A stretch of DNA of 36,833 bases from SAR92 bacterium BACL16 MAG-120619-bin48 (GCA_001438605.1 LIDE01000036.1:1-36833), one strand, 5' to 3'; shown: positions 1-9,100, numbered from the stretch's first letter. The notes: generated by a model from the sequence alone, not told the origin. Numbers and translations are program-made.

Positions 1-228
1 ATTCGCCACAGGGGAGAGCAGTTTGACCTGCGCAAGCGGGTATCGCGCCGCACCAGCCGCAAGCGACTGCGCGGCGGCACTTACCTCGGGGAGATGCCTG
101 ATCAGGAGGTCGCCCAACGGCATAGGGTAGTGGAGGGCCGGTAATGTTGCCAGAGCCTCGCTGACGTCAAGAACCTCGTCACCTTCTACCAGGCCAAGCT
201 TGTTGTTACCAAATCTACACAACTTCAT
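1..228 (-). CDS. Fumarylacetoacetate hydrolase (FAH) family protein, N-terminal part only
   Basis: The reverse strand reads open from an ATG at 228 to the window edge (76 codons). It starts MKLCRFGNNKLGLVEGDEV and continues with a PMPLGDLLIRHLPEV stretch and VKLLSPVAN at the edge. This is the usual small N-terminal domain of long-form FAH-family hydrolases/isomerases, which precedes the catalytic PGKI..GxNY segment that lies outside the window. Such enzymes cleave or isomerise acylpyruvate-like ring-fission products in aromatic catabolism. It has its own promoter and operator (285-313 and 272-293), so it is a separate transcription unit from the aminotransferase upstream of it. The family assignment is good; the exact substrate cannot be told from 76 residues. 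Confidence 0.8.
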   Translation of the reverse strand, partial: MKLCRFGNNKLGLVEGDEVLDVSEALATLPALHYPMPLGDLLIRHLPEVSAAAQSLAAGAARYPLAQVKLLSPVAN

Positions 229-271
229 TGCGTCTGCTTCCAGTTTTGAATCGGGGTTGGTTATTGACTAA

Positions 272-293
272 TTGTAGTACAATAATACTACAA
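272..293. promoter_or_regulatory. GntR-type operator A (double palindrome)
   Basis: TTGTAGTACAA (272-282) is a near-perfect TGTA-N-TACA palindrome and is immediately followed by a degenerate second copy ending TACTACAA. The whole forms a larger exact inverted repeat, TTGTAGTA-N6-TACTACAA. It overlaps the -10 box of the FAH promoter. The same 11-mer recurs in front of most transcription units in this window. Confidence 0.7.
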
Positions 294-313
294 TGGTTGA
301 ATAAAATTGTAAA
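285..313 (-). promoter_or_regulatory. Sigma70-type promoter of the FAH gene
   Basis: On the minus strand a TTTACA box (308-313) lies exactly 17 bases from a TAGTAT box (285-290). The second box sits inside the palindromic operator at 272-293, so a bound repressor would block RNA polymerase. The expected transcription start is about 50 bases before the FAH start codon. Assignment rests on motif match and spacing only. Confidence 0.55.
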
Positions 314-359
314 CTACCGGTGTTTTGTATTCTTATTGGAGGCGGGAATTGACGTGTTC

Positions 360-1718
360 CTAGAGTGCCTTCATCGCCTCATTTATTCTGTGCAGCGTGT
401 CTTGTATATCTGCTTCGGTGAATTCTCCGGAAACTGTGAATCGGCTGTTGCCGCCGATCAGCACTCCGTGTTTGTGGAGTAGCGAGCGGAATCGCATGCG
501 CTTTGTGGCGTCGGAGTCGACGAGCTCGTCCGGTGTATGAATGACGTTTCGCTTGGTGAAGTCCAGATAGAAAAACCCCCGGGGTCCTTGCACAAGAACG
601 TCGTAGCCGTGAGTCTTTGCGATCTCTCTTATTCCCTCCATCAAGCGGATCTGGTGATGGTCGACCCTTGAATAGTAGGCGCAGTCATCCCTCGAGAGCA
701 TTTCGAGGTTCTTGATTGCGGCGGCGATTGCGAGCGGAAAACTGTTAAAGGTACCCACCGCCAAAACCTTGTTCTCCGCGATCGCTGACATCAGGTCCCG
801 CCGTCCTGCCACGCAGGCCAGGGGTAAACCGCCCGCCAGCGCCTTGGCGAAAATGGCGAGATCGGGCGTAACACCAAAGAGCGCCTGCGCGCCGCCCAGG
901 CCGACGCGAAACCCCGTGATGACTTCGTCAAAGCAGAGCAACACGCCGAATTGATCACAGAGCTTTCTAACCGCCTGGAGGTAGCCGGCCTTTGGTGGAC
1001 AGCAGGCGCTGTTGCACATGATTGGCTCCATTATGACCAGCGCAATGTCGTCCCCGTGCTTGCGCAAAACGGCTTCTAATCCTTCAGCGTCATTCCATGG
1101 AATTAGCAGGGTTTCCTCCAAGCAGGACGAACTCAAACCCGCTGAATCGGAGTCGGCAGCAATGGGCGTTGGTAGTCTACTGGAACTGGAGTTTGCTTTG
1201 CCGGCAAGCATGGGATCCAGCCACCCGTGGTAATGTCCTTCGAAACGGAGCAAATAGCGCTTCCCGCTCACGCCGCGTGCCAGCCGCGCGGCAAGTTGAA
1301 CCGCCTCTGAGCCACTGATGCAGAATCGTACCTGCTCGGCGCAGGGCACCAGCTGAACAATCTTTTCGGCCAGCTCAATCTCCAAAGTCGTGTGGCCGAC
1401 AGCGGAGCCAAAGGACATCAGTCGGTCCAGCTGCTGGTGAATAGCCCAGAGGAATTCCTTGTTGCCATTGCCCCAGATAGCGGGCCCCATGCCGCAGACA
1501 AAGTCGATATAGTCTTTGCCATCCACGTCAAACAGGCGGAGACCCTCACTCCTGTCGAACACGATTGCCGGAGGCTGATCGTTCAGACGAAAGCTGGCAT
1601 AGTTGCTGTTGAGGCCGGGCATCACTGCTTGCGCTCGCCGCAGCCAGCGCGTGGATATGGGGTTCACTTTGTCGTTATATTTTTCCGCAATGGCGTGTTC
1701 GAACTCTTCGTTAGGCAT
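360..1718 (-). CDS. Class III (glutamate-1-semialdehyde-aminomutase-like) PLP aminotransferase 1
   Basis: This is a 452-residue fold-type I PLP enzyme. Visible landmarks are the substrate/PLP-phosphate loop SGSEAVQLAARLAR (about 135-148), GHYHGW (161-166), the cofactor-binding Asp of FDEVITGFR (D264) and the Schiff-base lysine in FAKALAGGLPL (K292). The closest well-known relatives are glutamate-1-semialdehyde aminomutase and the aromatic beta-amino-acid aminotransferases built on the same scaffold. It is paralogous to the enzyme at 6329-7687, which has the same length and the same landmarks. Its setting in a catabolic regulon, next to a GntR gene, argues against a role in haem synthesis. A likely operator lies at 1808-1820 and a four-copy 8-bp tandem repeat lies in its leader. 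The amino donor and acceptor are unknown. Confidence 0.85.
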   Translation of the reverse strand: MPNEEFEHAIAEKYNDKVNPISTRWLRRAQAVMPGLNSNYASFRLNDQPPAIVFDRSEGLRLFDVDGKDYIDFVCGMGPAIWGNGNKEFLWAIHQQLDRLMSFGSAVGHTTLEIELAEKIVQLVPCAEQVRFCISGSEAVQLAARLARGVSGKRYLLRFEGHYHGWLDPMLAGKANSSSSRLPTPIAADSDSAGLSSSCLEETLLIPWNDAEGLEAVLRKHGDDIALVIMEPIMCNSACCPPKAGYLQAVRKLCDQFGVLLCFDEVITGFRVGLGGAQALFGVTPDLAIFAKALAGGLPLACVAGRRDLMSAIAENKVLAVGTFNSFPLAIAAAIKNLEMLSRDDCAYYSRVDHHQIRLMEGIREIAKTHGYDVLVQGPRGFFYLDFTKRNVIHTPDELVDSDATKRMRFRSLLHKHGVLIGGNSRFTVSGEFTEADIQDTLHRINEAMKAL

Positions 1719-1742
1719 ATCGCTGTCCCGTTGTTACCGCGT

Positions 1743-1774
1743 GCTGGGCCGCTGGGCCGCTGGGCCGCTGGGCT
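1743..1774. repeat. Tandem 8-bp repeat, four copies of GCTGGGCC
   Basis: Three perfect GCTGGGCC units and a fourth ending in GGCT run head to tail. They lie between the operator (1808-1820) and the start codon (1718) of aminotransferase 1, so they would be in its 5' untranslated leader. The units read GGCCCAGC on the transcribed strand. Confidence 0.9.
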
Positions 1775-1807
1775 GAAGGGTAAACGTTCGAGCAAAAGGA
1801 GGCAACT

Positions 1808-1820
1808 ATTGTTCTACAAT
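1808..1820. promoter_or_regulatory. GntR-type operator B
   Basis: ATTGTTCTACAAT is a 13-base palindrome around a central TCT. Read on the minus strand its core is TTGTAGAACAA, one base different from the regulon core TTGTAGTACAA. It lies 90 bases upstream of the aminotransferase 1 start codon, where promoter control is expected. Confidence 0.6.
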
Positions 1821-1904
1821 AGCTCTAAATCCGGTGTGTTCTGAGACAGCTCTTTTTGCGCAATATGGGACGATCATGTGGCGCTTGGCGCTACACGCCA
1901 TAGC

Positions 1905-2537
1905 TTATTCGCCGAGGGACTGCTTGTATTGTTCGCGTACGGTCTCTGTGTGGACTCTCATCTTCAGCGCTGAATAGGTGGGGGAGCCGGATTCGAGTGC
2001 AGCGATAATGTCGCGGTGTTCTCTGGCGGCGGTCTGATGCTCCGTGTGTACACCCGCCTTGAGATAAAACAGCATAGGAAAGCTGATAACCTGGTCTATA
2101 AGCCGTCGCAGTAGCCGGCTGCCGGCAATGTCATGCAACAGTGCATGAAAGCGTGCATTTGTATCAAGAAAGAGCGTATCGTCGAGAGCGTCTCCCGCTT
2201 CCAGCTCGGCTTCGATGGCCTTAAGCTCTTTCAGCTGTTCACGGGAAATCTTTTTCGCGGCCAGGTGCACGCTGTAGCTCTCCAGGAACGCCAGCAAGTC
2301 GAAGATGAGGTTGATATCTTCATCGCCCACATCCGTGACGTAAGAGCGTCGATTTTCCTTGATATCGACCAGCCCTTCCGCCACCAACTGGCGAATCGCC
2401 TGGCGCACGGGCGTCCTGCTCATATTCAGAGACTCGGAGAATACCTCCTCTCGCAAATGATAGCCGGGGGGGTACTGTCGGCTGAAGATTCCGTTGCGCA
2501 GATGTTCATAGGCTTGCTTTACGGCTGTGCTGCTCAT
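1905..2537 (-). CDS. GntR-family transcriptional regulator, FadR/FCD subfamily (copy 1)
   Basis: The 210-residue protein has an N-terminal winged helix-turn-helix (about 1-70) with the typical LREEVFSESLNMSRTPVRQA run, then an all-helical FCD ligand domain. FCD metal or ligand histidines appear in NARFHALLHDIAGS, AAREHRDII and MRVHTETV. FCD regulators usually repress catabolic genes until they bind an acid substrate or intermediate. The recognition region is almost identical to that of the second GntR protein at 25046-25702, so both should read the same operator. It is divergent from the MFS transporter, and the shared intergenic region holds operator C, which suggests autoregulation. Effector unknown. 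Confidence 0.9.
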   Translation of the reverse strand: MSSTAVKQAYEHLRNGIFSRQYPPGYHLREEVFSESLNMSRTPVRQAIRQLVAEGLVDIKENRRSYVTDVGDEDINLIFDLLAFLESYSVHLAAKKISREQLKELKAIEAELEAGDALDDTLFLDTNARFHALLHDIAGSRLLRRLIDQVISFPMLFYLKAGVHTEHQTAAREHRDIIAALESGSPTYSALKMRVHTETVREQYKQSLGE

Positions 2538-2644
2538 TTGCCTCAGGCTTTCCTCTTCCTTGGCAGGTGGTATCTGCCCAGTTTACACCGGTTGCTCGCG
2601 AAGCCAAAGCGCGCACGAGTTGCATCGGCCCAAATGTTCATGTA

Positions 2645-2655
2645 ATGTAGTACAA
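2645..2655. promoter_or_regulatory. GntR-type operator C, in the regulator/MFS divergent region
   Basis: ATGTAGTACAA contains a perfect TGTA-N-TACA palindrome (2646-2654). It lies about 108 bases from the GntR start codon and about 30 bases before the MFS start, so it could control both genes. Confidence 0.7.
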
Positions 2656-2684
2656 AGAACCTGCACGTCGGGCAGGTATTAGGA

Positions 2685-3863
2685 GTGACCGTCAGTGAGG
2701 CATTTAATGTGAACAGTACCCGCGTGCTCGCCGCTTTATTGCTGGTACACACGATTGGCCCCCAGTCGATCATCGTGCTGCCGGCCCTCACCCAGGGCTA
2801 TGTCGAGCAGCTCGGGATGAGTGAAGCGAACGCGGGGTTTCTCACGTCTGTTGAAGCCTGGGGCATCAGCATTGCCGCACTGTCCATGATGTATCTCATC
2901 AGACACTTTAGCTGGCGCCTGATGATGCGAGTCAGTTTGTACGTTATGGTGCTGGCCAACGGCTTGTGCCTGCTCAATCTGCCCGACGCCGTGTTCTACG
3001 CCTGTCGGTTTGCGGCGGGTTTTGCCGGCGGTATCATCGTTGCCGTGAGCTACGCGATGATTGGGCAGACAGAGCGAACGCAGCGCAATTTTGGCCTGGC
3101 GATCGCGCTGGTACTTGTTTACGGAGCGGTCGCTTTTCCTGCCATTGCCTACTTGTACAAAGCCTTTGGCATGAGCGGCGCGTTTGGATTTTTCGCCTGT
3201 TTTGCGGTAACTGGCTTGCCGTTTGTCGGAGCACTGCCCGATCGCGGCGGCAGTCGAACTCAAACCGATACTCCGCCGGAAGCTCCGGCTATCTCCGAAT
3301 CGCTCCTCGCAAGTGCCTGTATGTTGCTCTACTTCATCGGATTGATGGGCGTGTGGTCCTATTTTTACCGTTTTGGGGTCCGCTATGGTCTCAGCAGCGA
3401 ATCGGTAGGTTACGCGCTGTCCATTTCGCAGTTTGCCGGCGTTGCAGGCGCTTTTTTGGTGGTTTTGTTTGAGCGTGTCATGCGTCTTTCGATGGGTCTT
3501 CTGGTGGGAGTTCTCGGCTGCTCAATCGTGATTGCCGCATTGGTTTTTGACCAGAGCTATGCATCATTCCTTGTTCTCACGCTGCTGTTTCAGTTTGCCT
3601 GGAACATGACGCATCCCCTGCTGCTATCGGCCCTGGCCCGGCTTGATGAGACCGGTACTGTCATTGCGTACGGTACCGGGATGCAGTTTCTTGGAATGGC
3701 GTTGGGGCCGAGCATAGCCGCCTTGCTAGTGACGGAAGAGTCGCTGAGTGCCGTGGCATTTATGGGAGCATTTTGTACGGCGCTTTCTTTGGCTGCTGTA
3801 CTGCTTGCAATCCGGCTGCATGCGGGCCGGCGCAGCAATAATGTCCAACAATATAGTCATTGA
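2685..3863 (+). CDS. Major facilitator superfamily (MFS) transporter
   Basis: The 392-residue product is strongly hydrophobic with about 12 predicted membrane spans, separated near residue 190-205 by a hydrophilic loop (RGGSRTQTDTPPEAP) typical of the MFS central loop. It is an inner-membrane secondary carrier, and its place next to the regulator and just before a TonB receptor suggests import of the pathway substrate or export of a product. No signature identifies the substrate. The start is uncertain: GTG at 2685 has only a weak ribosome site, while an in-frame GTG at 2709 has a GAGG eight bases upstream; the shorter form would be 384 residues. Confidence 0.8.
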   Translation: MTVSEAFNVNSTRVLAALLLVHTIGPQSIIVLPALTQGYVEQLGMSEANAGFLTSVEAWGISIAALSMMYLIRHFSWRLMMRVSLYVMVLANGLCLLNLPDAVFYACRFAAGFAGGIIVAVSYAMIGQTERTQRNFGLAIALVLVYGAVAFPAIAYLYKAFGMSGAFGFFACFAVTGLPFVGALPDRGGSRTQTDTPPEAPAISESLLASACMLLYFIGLMGVWSYFYRFGVRYGLSSESVGYALSISQFAGVAGAFLVVLFERVMRLSMGLLVGVLGCSIVIAALVFDQSYASFLVLTLLFQFAWNMTHPLLLSALARLDETGTVIAYGTGMQFLGMALGPSIAALLVTEESLSAVAFMGAFCTALSLAAVLLAIRLHAGRRSNNVQQYSH

Positions 3864-3893
3864 AACGCCATTTTGCTTGATTTTCGCTTTTTA

Positions 3894-3904
3894 ATGTAGT
3901 ACAA
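3894..3904. promoter_or_regulatory. GntR-type operator D with overlapping promoter
   Basis: ATGTAGTACAA contains the perfect TGTA-N-TACA palindrome (3895-3903). A possible promoter, TTGATT (3877-3882), 17-base spacer, TACAAA (3900-3905), overlaps it. It lies 36 bases before the TonB receptor start. Confidence 0.7.
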
Positions 3905-3939
3905 ATATCGCCTAGCTCACTATGATTAGGGGATACGTC

Positions 3940-6258
3940 ATGCCTTTTTCCAAAAAATCCGCAATTACCTTGTTATCGGCTGCGTTGGGCATAACCTGCC
4001 CGCCACAGGTGTTCGCGCAGCTGGAGGAAGTGCTTGTCACGGCAGCAAAACGCGAAGAGTCTTTGCAGGATGTTGGTATTGCCGTGACAGCAATTTCGGC
4101 GCAAACCATCCGTGATGAGGGCATCGTAGCTGCGCGGGATCTCTTTAACCGCGTCCCCAACGTTCAGTTGCAAACCAATTCAGCTAACGGGCAGATGCAG
4201 CTCTCTATACGCGGCATCAGCTTTCCTACCTTTTCTCCCATAGGCGTGCAGCCGGTGGTGATGTTTCAGGATGAGATTGCGATTACCTCACCGCAGACAG
4301 CCGGCCTGTTTATCTTTGATATGGAGCGAATTGAAGTGCTCAGGGGGCCACAGAATACGCTCTATGGCCGCAACACCACGGGAGGCGCCGTCAACTTCAT
4401 TTCTGTTAGACCGGAGGTCGGCGGTGAACTCAACGGTTTTGCAGATGCAACACTGGGCAACTTTGGGACGGCAAACCTCAATGCGGCGATCGGCGGTCCA
4501 ATCGGTGAGAATACAGCCTACCGCTTGTCCTTTCAGTCTCTAAACAATGATGGCTACTGGGATAATATGCTTGCCGCCAGTGATCGACTGGGCGATCGCA
4601 ACCAGAATTTACTGCGCTTTCAGGTGGCTTGGGAGCCTTCAGATAGCTTCTCGGCGCTTTTTAACGTGCACGGAGGTCGCAGCGAGGGCAGTTCTCGCCC
4701 CGTCAAGGCGCATGGATTCGCTGCGCCGGGGACAGATGTGCCGTACTCCTGCACTGACATTGATCTCGACGATTTCACCACCACCTGTGAGGACGGGTTT
4801 GGTGGTGAAACGCTATCGGCAACCGACGAAGCTTTCGGCGGAATTGGCAACGACATAGACGACACGGATGCCTGGGGTGGCTCCGTTCGCCTCGATTGGA
4901 GCTTCGACGGCTTTGACCTGCTGTCGCTGACGGGTTTTGAGACGAACGAGTGGGACAAGTGGGAGGACAACAGCGGCCTCAGAGCGCCCATCCTGATTGG
5001 TTTCCGTCAGCAGGCTGACAGCGACCAAGTTACGCAGGAGTTTCGACTGACGTCTACTACCGACTCGGCCCTGCGCTGGATAGCTGGCGTGTATTATCAC
5101 TATGACGAAGTCGAATTTTACACATCGGTACCAATTACCGTCCTGCCGTTCGCGCCCGTTGCTTTTGGCAGCAACGGCCTGTTCAAGCAGGAGACAACAA
5201 TGTACTCCACTTTTGGCCAAATCGACTACGACATCAACGACAAGCTCACGCTGATCGCGGGCCTGCGTTGGGTAAGCGAAGAGAAAAAGGGCACGGCCCG
5301 TGCGCAGGAGGGATTCTGGGCAGACGCACTGGAGAGTGGGGAGCTAAGCTTTGAAAATCCGGATCAATGGTTGTCTGACAACCTGGAGCAGTACAACACG
5401 GGTCCCATAGCTATTGAACCGTTTTCTGAAACGTGGAATGACCAGTGGGGCGGCAAGCTCGGAATTCAATATACCAGCGATCGCGGAGACTTGCTGTACG
5501 CGCATGTGAGTCGCGGCGAGAAGGGCGGGCAGTTTGCCGATGCTCCTGACAGCGTGACTAGCGGCACCTTTGTTCCGCCGGCAGAGCCAGAGGAGGTTAT
5601 CGCCTACGAGGCCGGGTTCAAATCCGTATGGGCCAACGACACCTTGCAGCTGAATGCTGCTGTATTCTTCAACGACTATACCAATCAACAGGTGCAGATC
5701 ACCTTCAACGATGAAGAGGGGAACCTTTCTTCGCGTGTTGTCAATGCCGCCGAGTCGGAAGTCTACGGGCTGGAAGCCGAGCTGGTGTTTGTCCCCGGAA
5801 ACGGTTGGTCCGCGGATCTGGGCTTGGGCCTCCTCAGGACTGAGGTTGTGAAGGATAGCCTGGGGCAGGTGACGGGTGGCGTGCTGTCGATCGAAGAGGG
5901 GAGAAATCTGAATAATGCGCCAGAGACGACCATCAACTTCGGCTTGACCAAGGACTTCCAACTCGGCAACGGCAGTAGGGTATCAGCACGGGTAGATGGG
6001 CGTTACGCCTCGAAGCGAGAGTTCAACCTGATCGATACCGCGGCAACACGGGTATTCACGACGGATCCCTCGTATCTCGTATTTAACGCGCGACTCGACT
6101 ACCGATTTGGTGCTGACGAAGCGTATCGTGTTGCCTTGTGGGGCAAGAACCTCACTGACGAGCTTTACTTCAATCGCTTTGAGGATATCGGCACCTCTAA
6201 CCTGGGCTATCCCGGCGATCCCAGGACCTACGGGGTTACCGTCGGGATGGATTTCTAG
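3940..6258 (+). CDS. TonB-dependent outer-membrane receptor 1
   Basis: A 772-residue receptor. It has a signal peptide (about 1-27, ending VFAQ), a TonB box region LEEVLVTAAKREESLQDV, a plug domain with the conserved RIEVLRGPQNTLYGRNTTGG run, and a C-terminal beta-barrel ending in TVGMDF with a terminal Phe, as outer-membrane proteins do. These receptors bring in substrates too large or too dilute for porins, using energy from TonB-ExbBD (not in this window). I chose ATG 3940 because AGGGG sits seven bases upstream; an in-frame ATG at 3922 is also possible. Operator D precedes it and a class III aminotransferase follows after 70 bases, probably co-transcribed. Substrate class is inferred from context to be aromatic, not iron. 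Confidence 0.92.
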   Translation: MPFSKKSAITLLSAALGITCPPQVFAQLEEVLVTAAKREESLQDVGIAVTAISAQTIRDEGIVAARDLFNRVPNVQLQTNSANGQMQLSIRGISFPTFSPIGVQPVVMFQDEIAITSPQTAGLFIFDMERIEVLRGPQNTLYGRNTTGGAVNFISVRPEVGGELNGFADATLGNFGTANLNAAIGGPIGENTAYRLSFQSLNNDGYWDNMLAASDRLGDRNQNLLRFQVAWEPSDSFSALFNVHGGRSEGSSRPVKAHGFAAPGTDVPYSCTDIDLDDFTTTCEDGFGGETLSATDEAFGGIGNDIDDTDAWGGSVRLDWSFDGFDLLSLTGFETNEWDKWEDNSGLRAPILIGFRQQADSDQVTQEFRLTSTTDSALRWIAGVYYHYDEVEFYTSVPITVLPFAPVAFGSNGLFKQETTMYSTFGQIDYDINDKLTLIAGLRWVSEEKKGTARAQEGFWADALESGELSFENPDQWLSDNLEQYNTGPIAIEPFSETWNDQWGGKLGIQYTSDRGDLLYAHVSRGEKGGQFADAPDSVTSGTFVPPAEPEEVIAYEAGFKSVWANDTLQLNAAVFFNDYTNQQVQITFNDEEGNLSSRVVNAAESEVYGLEAELVFVPGNGWSADLGLGLLRTEVVKDSLGQVTGGVLSIEEGRNLNNAPETTINFGLTKDFQLGNGSRVSARVDGRYASKREFNLIDTAATRVFTTDPSYLVFNARLDYRFGADEAYRVALWGKNLTDELYFNRFEDIGTSNLGYPGDPRTYGVTVGMDF

Positions 6259-6328
6259 AACAGACTTCCGATGTGCTGGCGGCGCTTGCGTCGCCGAACT
6301 TTTTCAAGCAGAGAGTAATAGTAACTTC

Positions 6329-7687
6329 ATGAATCAAGATGCTGTACGAAACAGTCCCGTCGACGAGGCCGCTGTTGGTGGCAAAACCGCTGCCTTGATC
6401 GAGCGTGCAAAGCGCGTCATGTCCAGTCGCCAGAGCAATGTGCGCGCGTTACCTGAGCCTTCTATATTTGTTGAACGAGGCGAAGGGCAGCGGGTCTTTG
6501 ATGTTGACGGTCATGAATATCTTGATTTCGCGATTGCCATGGGTCCCGGGATTTGGGGCCATGGTCACCGCGAATACCTTGATGCCATTCATGCCCAGCT
6601 AGAGCAGTTGGTCTATGTCCAGTCCGGTGCCTGTCAAAGTGCCACTGAAGTGGAGCTGGCAGAGGCTGTTGTTGAGCACGTCCCGAGCGCCGAACGGGTG
6701 CGTTTTCATTTATCCGGTTCGGAAGCCGTGCAGATGACTTTCAGGCTAGCGCGGGCCTTTACTAACCGCCCACTGTTCGTGCGTTTTGGCGGTCATTATC
6801 ACGGTTGGATGGACAATGTGCTGGGCGGTGTGATGAATGAAGAGCCGGGCGCCATACCCTATGCGAAGCAAATGGAAGAGGATCCATTTTTTACTGCTGG
6901 CCGCGCTGCCGGCGCGCTTGAAGAGTCTTTGATGATTCCCTGGAATGATCTGGAAATCCTGCAGCAAACACTCGAGCGCTATGGAGATCGTATTGCGCTG
7001 GTGATTATGGAAGCGTTTTGCAGCAACGGTGGTTGCGCGCAGCCCAAACCAGGTTATCTCAAGGCAGTACGGGATCTCTGTGACCGTTATGGTGTGCTGC
7101 TGTGCTTCGACGAAATCATCACCGGTTTTCGGACCGCCATCGGGGGAGCCCAGTCTATTGTGGGAGTGACTCCGGACCTGAGTATTTTCGGTAAGGCAAT
7201 TGCCGGTGGCATGCCGTTGGCAGCGATTGCAGGCCGCGCAGATATTTTCGACCTGTTTCGCACCAACCGGGTGATAGGTGCGGGGACTTTCAACGCATTT
7301 CCGGTTTCAATGGCAGCTGGGTTGGCGACCATCCGTATGCTGGAGCGGGATAATGGTGCGGTTTACCGCTCGCGCGCAGCGGTGCAACAGCAACTGGAAG
7401 CTGGCCTGATGCAGGCCGCCCGCGAGACAGGCCATGACCTGCGGATTCTCAGCATACCCGGCAATTTTTGCACGCATTTCACATCCCGGGATGAGCTCTG
7501 GACCAGCAAGGAGATCGCCCAGGCCAGTGATATCGCTAAATCCACCCGCTTTCGCTCGCTGCTGCGTGAGGAGGGTGTAATCCAGGGGCTGGGCAACCGC
7601 TGGTTCGTCTCCTTTGCGCTGACTGAAGATGATGTTACTGAAACAGTGCGCCGCGCCTCAAAAGCGCTAAGCCGACTTCAAAGTTGA
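6329..7687 (+). CDS. Class III (glutamate-1-semialdehyde-aminomutase-like) PLP aminotransferase 2
   Basis: This 452-residue fold-type I PLP enzyme is a paralogue of the one at 360-1718. It shows LSGSEAVQMTFRLARA (about 128-143), GGHYHGWMDN, the cofactor Asp in FDEIITGFR (D261) and the PLP lysine in FGKAIAGGMPL (K289). The reading frame is open far upstream into the TonB receptor gene, but the ATG at 6329 begins a sequence alignable with aminotransferase 1, so I take that start. The family contains aminomutases and beta-amino-acid or amine transaminases. It follows TonB receptor 1 and is probably in the same transcript. Having two related copies in one regulon suggests two different amino substrates or steps. 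Confidence 0.85.
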   Translation: MNQDAVRNSPVDEAAVGGKTAALIERAKRVMSSRQSNVRALPEPSIFVERGEGQRVFDVDGHEYLDFAIAMGPGIWGHGHREYLDAIHAQLEQLVYVQSGACQSATEVELAEAVVEHVPSAERVRFHLSGSEAVQMTFRLARAFTNRPLFVRFGGHYHGWMDNVLGGVMNEEPGAIPYAKQMEEDPFFTAGRAAGALEESLMIPWNDLEILQQTLERYGDRIALVIMEAFCSNGGCAQPKPGYLKAVRDLCDRYGVLLCFDEIITGFRTAIGGAQSIVGVTPDLSIFGKAIAGGMPLAAIAGRADIFDLFRTNRVIGAGTFNAFPVSMAAGLATIRMLERDNGAVYRSRAAVQQQLEAGLMQAARETGHDLRILSIPGNFCTHFTSRDELWTSKEIAQASDIAKSTRFRSLLREEGVIQGLGNRWFVSFALTEDDVTETVRRASKALSRLQS

Positions 7688-7787
7688 ATCTATTGAATGA
7701 GAACACTTGGATGCGATCGTTATAGGCTGCTCACATAACGGCCCGAATTGCACTCTATGCATGTGAGGATAATGTTGGTATCACTGC

Positions 7788-9100
7788 TGTCCGGTTAAAA
7801 GTTAGATGAAACGGATATTTTCTATTTAAAACAATGAGTCACGGCGAAATATGGGTGTCCCCGACTTGAACGTAAATCCGCCACAATCTCCTCTTTGCAG
7901 ACCACTGGTGCTGAGAGGATCGGATGTATATCGGGAAGACGCTGTTTGCTCAGATGATGGACTTTCTTCCATGGAAAACCTTCCACAGGCTCGTTTCTCG
8001 ATACGAAGGAAATCATCGTATTCGCACACTTCCCTGCGCCGAGCACTTTCGTGTACTCGCGTTTGCACAGTTGACGTATCGGGAAAGTCTGCGCGACATC
8101 GAGGCCTGTCTCTCGGCACAATCCGCCAAGCTGTATCACATGGGCCTTCAATCGTCGGTCAAAAGATCCACCCTGGCCGATGCCAACGAGCGACGGGACT
8201 GGCGAATCTACGCGGAGTTTGCGCAACGGTTGATCGCACAAGCCCGCAAGCTCTACGCCGAAGAAGACTTGGGGCTGGATCTCGCGAACACAGTTTATGC
8301 GCTGGATTCGACTACGATAGACCTCTGCCTTTCGCTGTTTCCATGGGCGCCGTTTCGAAGCACCAAGGCCGCAGTGAAGATGCATACGTTGCTGGACCTG
8401 CGCGGAAATATCCCGAGTTTTATACATGTTTCCGACGGCAAGCTGCACGATGTCAACATGCTCGACTTGATGATTCCGGACCCTGCGGCGATCTACGTGA
8501 TGGACCGCGCCTACCTGGACTTCGAACGACTCTTCAGATTGCACGAAGCCGGCGCGTTCTTCGTAACCCGAGCAAAATCGAATACCGACCTTCGGCGAGT
8601 CTACTCGGCGCCGAGCGATCGGGCGCAGGGGATCATCTGCGATCAGACAGTGGCCCTCTCGGGATTCTACAGTCACAAACACTACCCCCATCATCTGCGC
8701 CGGATTCGTTTCAAGGATCCAGAAACAGGAAAGACACTCATCTTCCTCACCAATCTATTTGGTCCTCCACCGGCGACCATCTGCAAACTGTACAAAGCCC
8801 GCTGGCAGGTCGAGTTATTCTTCAAGTGGATCAAGCAACACCTCCGCATCAAGAAGTTTTACGGCGCATCGGAGAATGCCGTGAAGGTGCAAATCTGGAC
8901 TGCTGTGTCTGTGTACGTGCTGGTAGCCATCATCAAAAAGCGCCTCAACCTAGATGCCTCGCTCTACACTTTGTTGCAGGTGTTTTCAGTCACCCTGTTC
9001 GAGAAAATCCCTTTAAACAAGGACCTTTTCGATACCAAACCGCCACCGGAGGACGCCATGTTTTCTAACCAACTGAATTTATTCAAAAATTTACCGGACA
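7788..9100 (+). mobile_element. IS4-family insertion sequence
   Basis: The left end TGTCCGGTTAAA (from 7788) matches, inverted, the right end TTTACCGGACA (to 9100), with one base of length difference after CCGG. The roughly 1.3-kb element encodes one DDE transposase. I see no clear target-site duplication immediately outside these ends. It lies between aminotransferase 2 and the FAD monooxygenase; its right end is only 13 bases before the monooxygenase start codon. Confidence 0.8.

Noticed and set aside
360-1718. Haem biosynthesis hemL as identity of the class III aminotransferases
   Set aside because: There are two diverged copies in a catabolic regulon with a GntR operator, and motifs around the active lysine differ from typical HemL; housekeeping hemL is unlikely here.
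7822-8694. 290-codon open frame on the minus strand
   Set aside because: It lies fully antisense to the IS4 transposase, which has clear DDE motifs; no family pattern is seen in the antisense reading.
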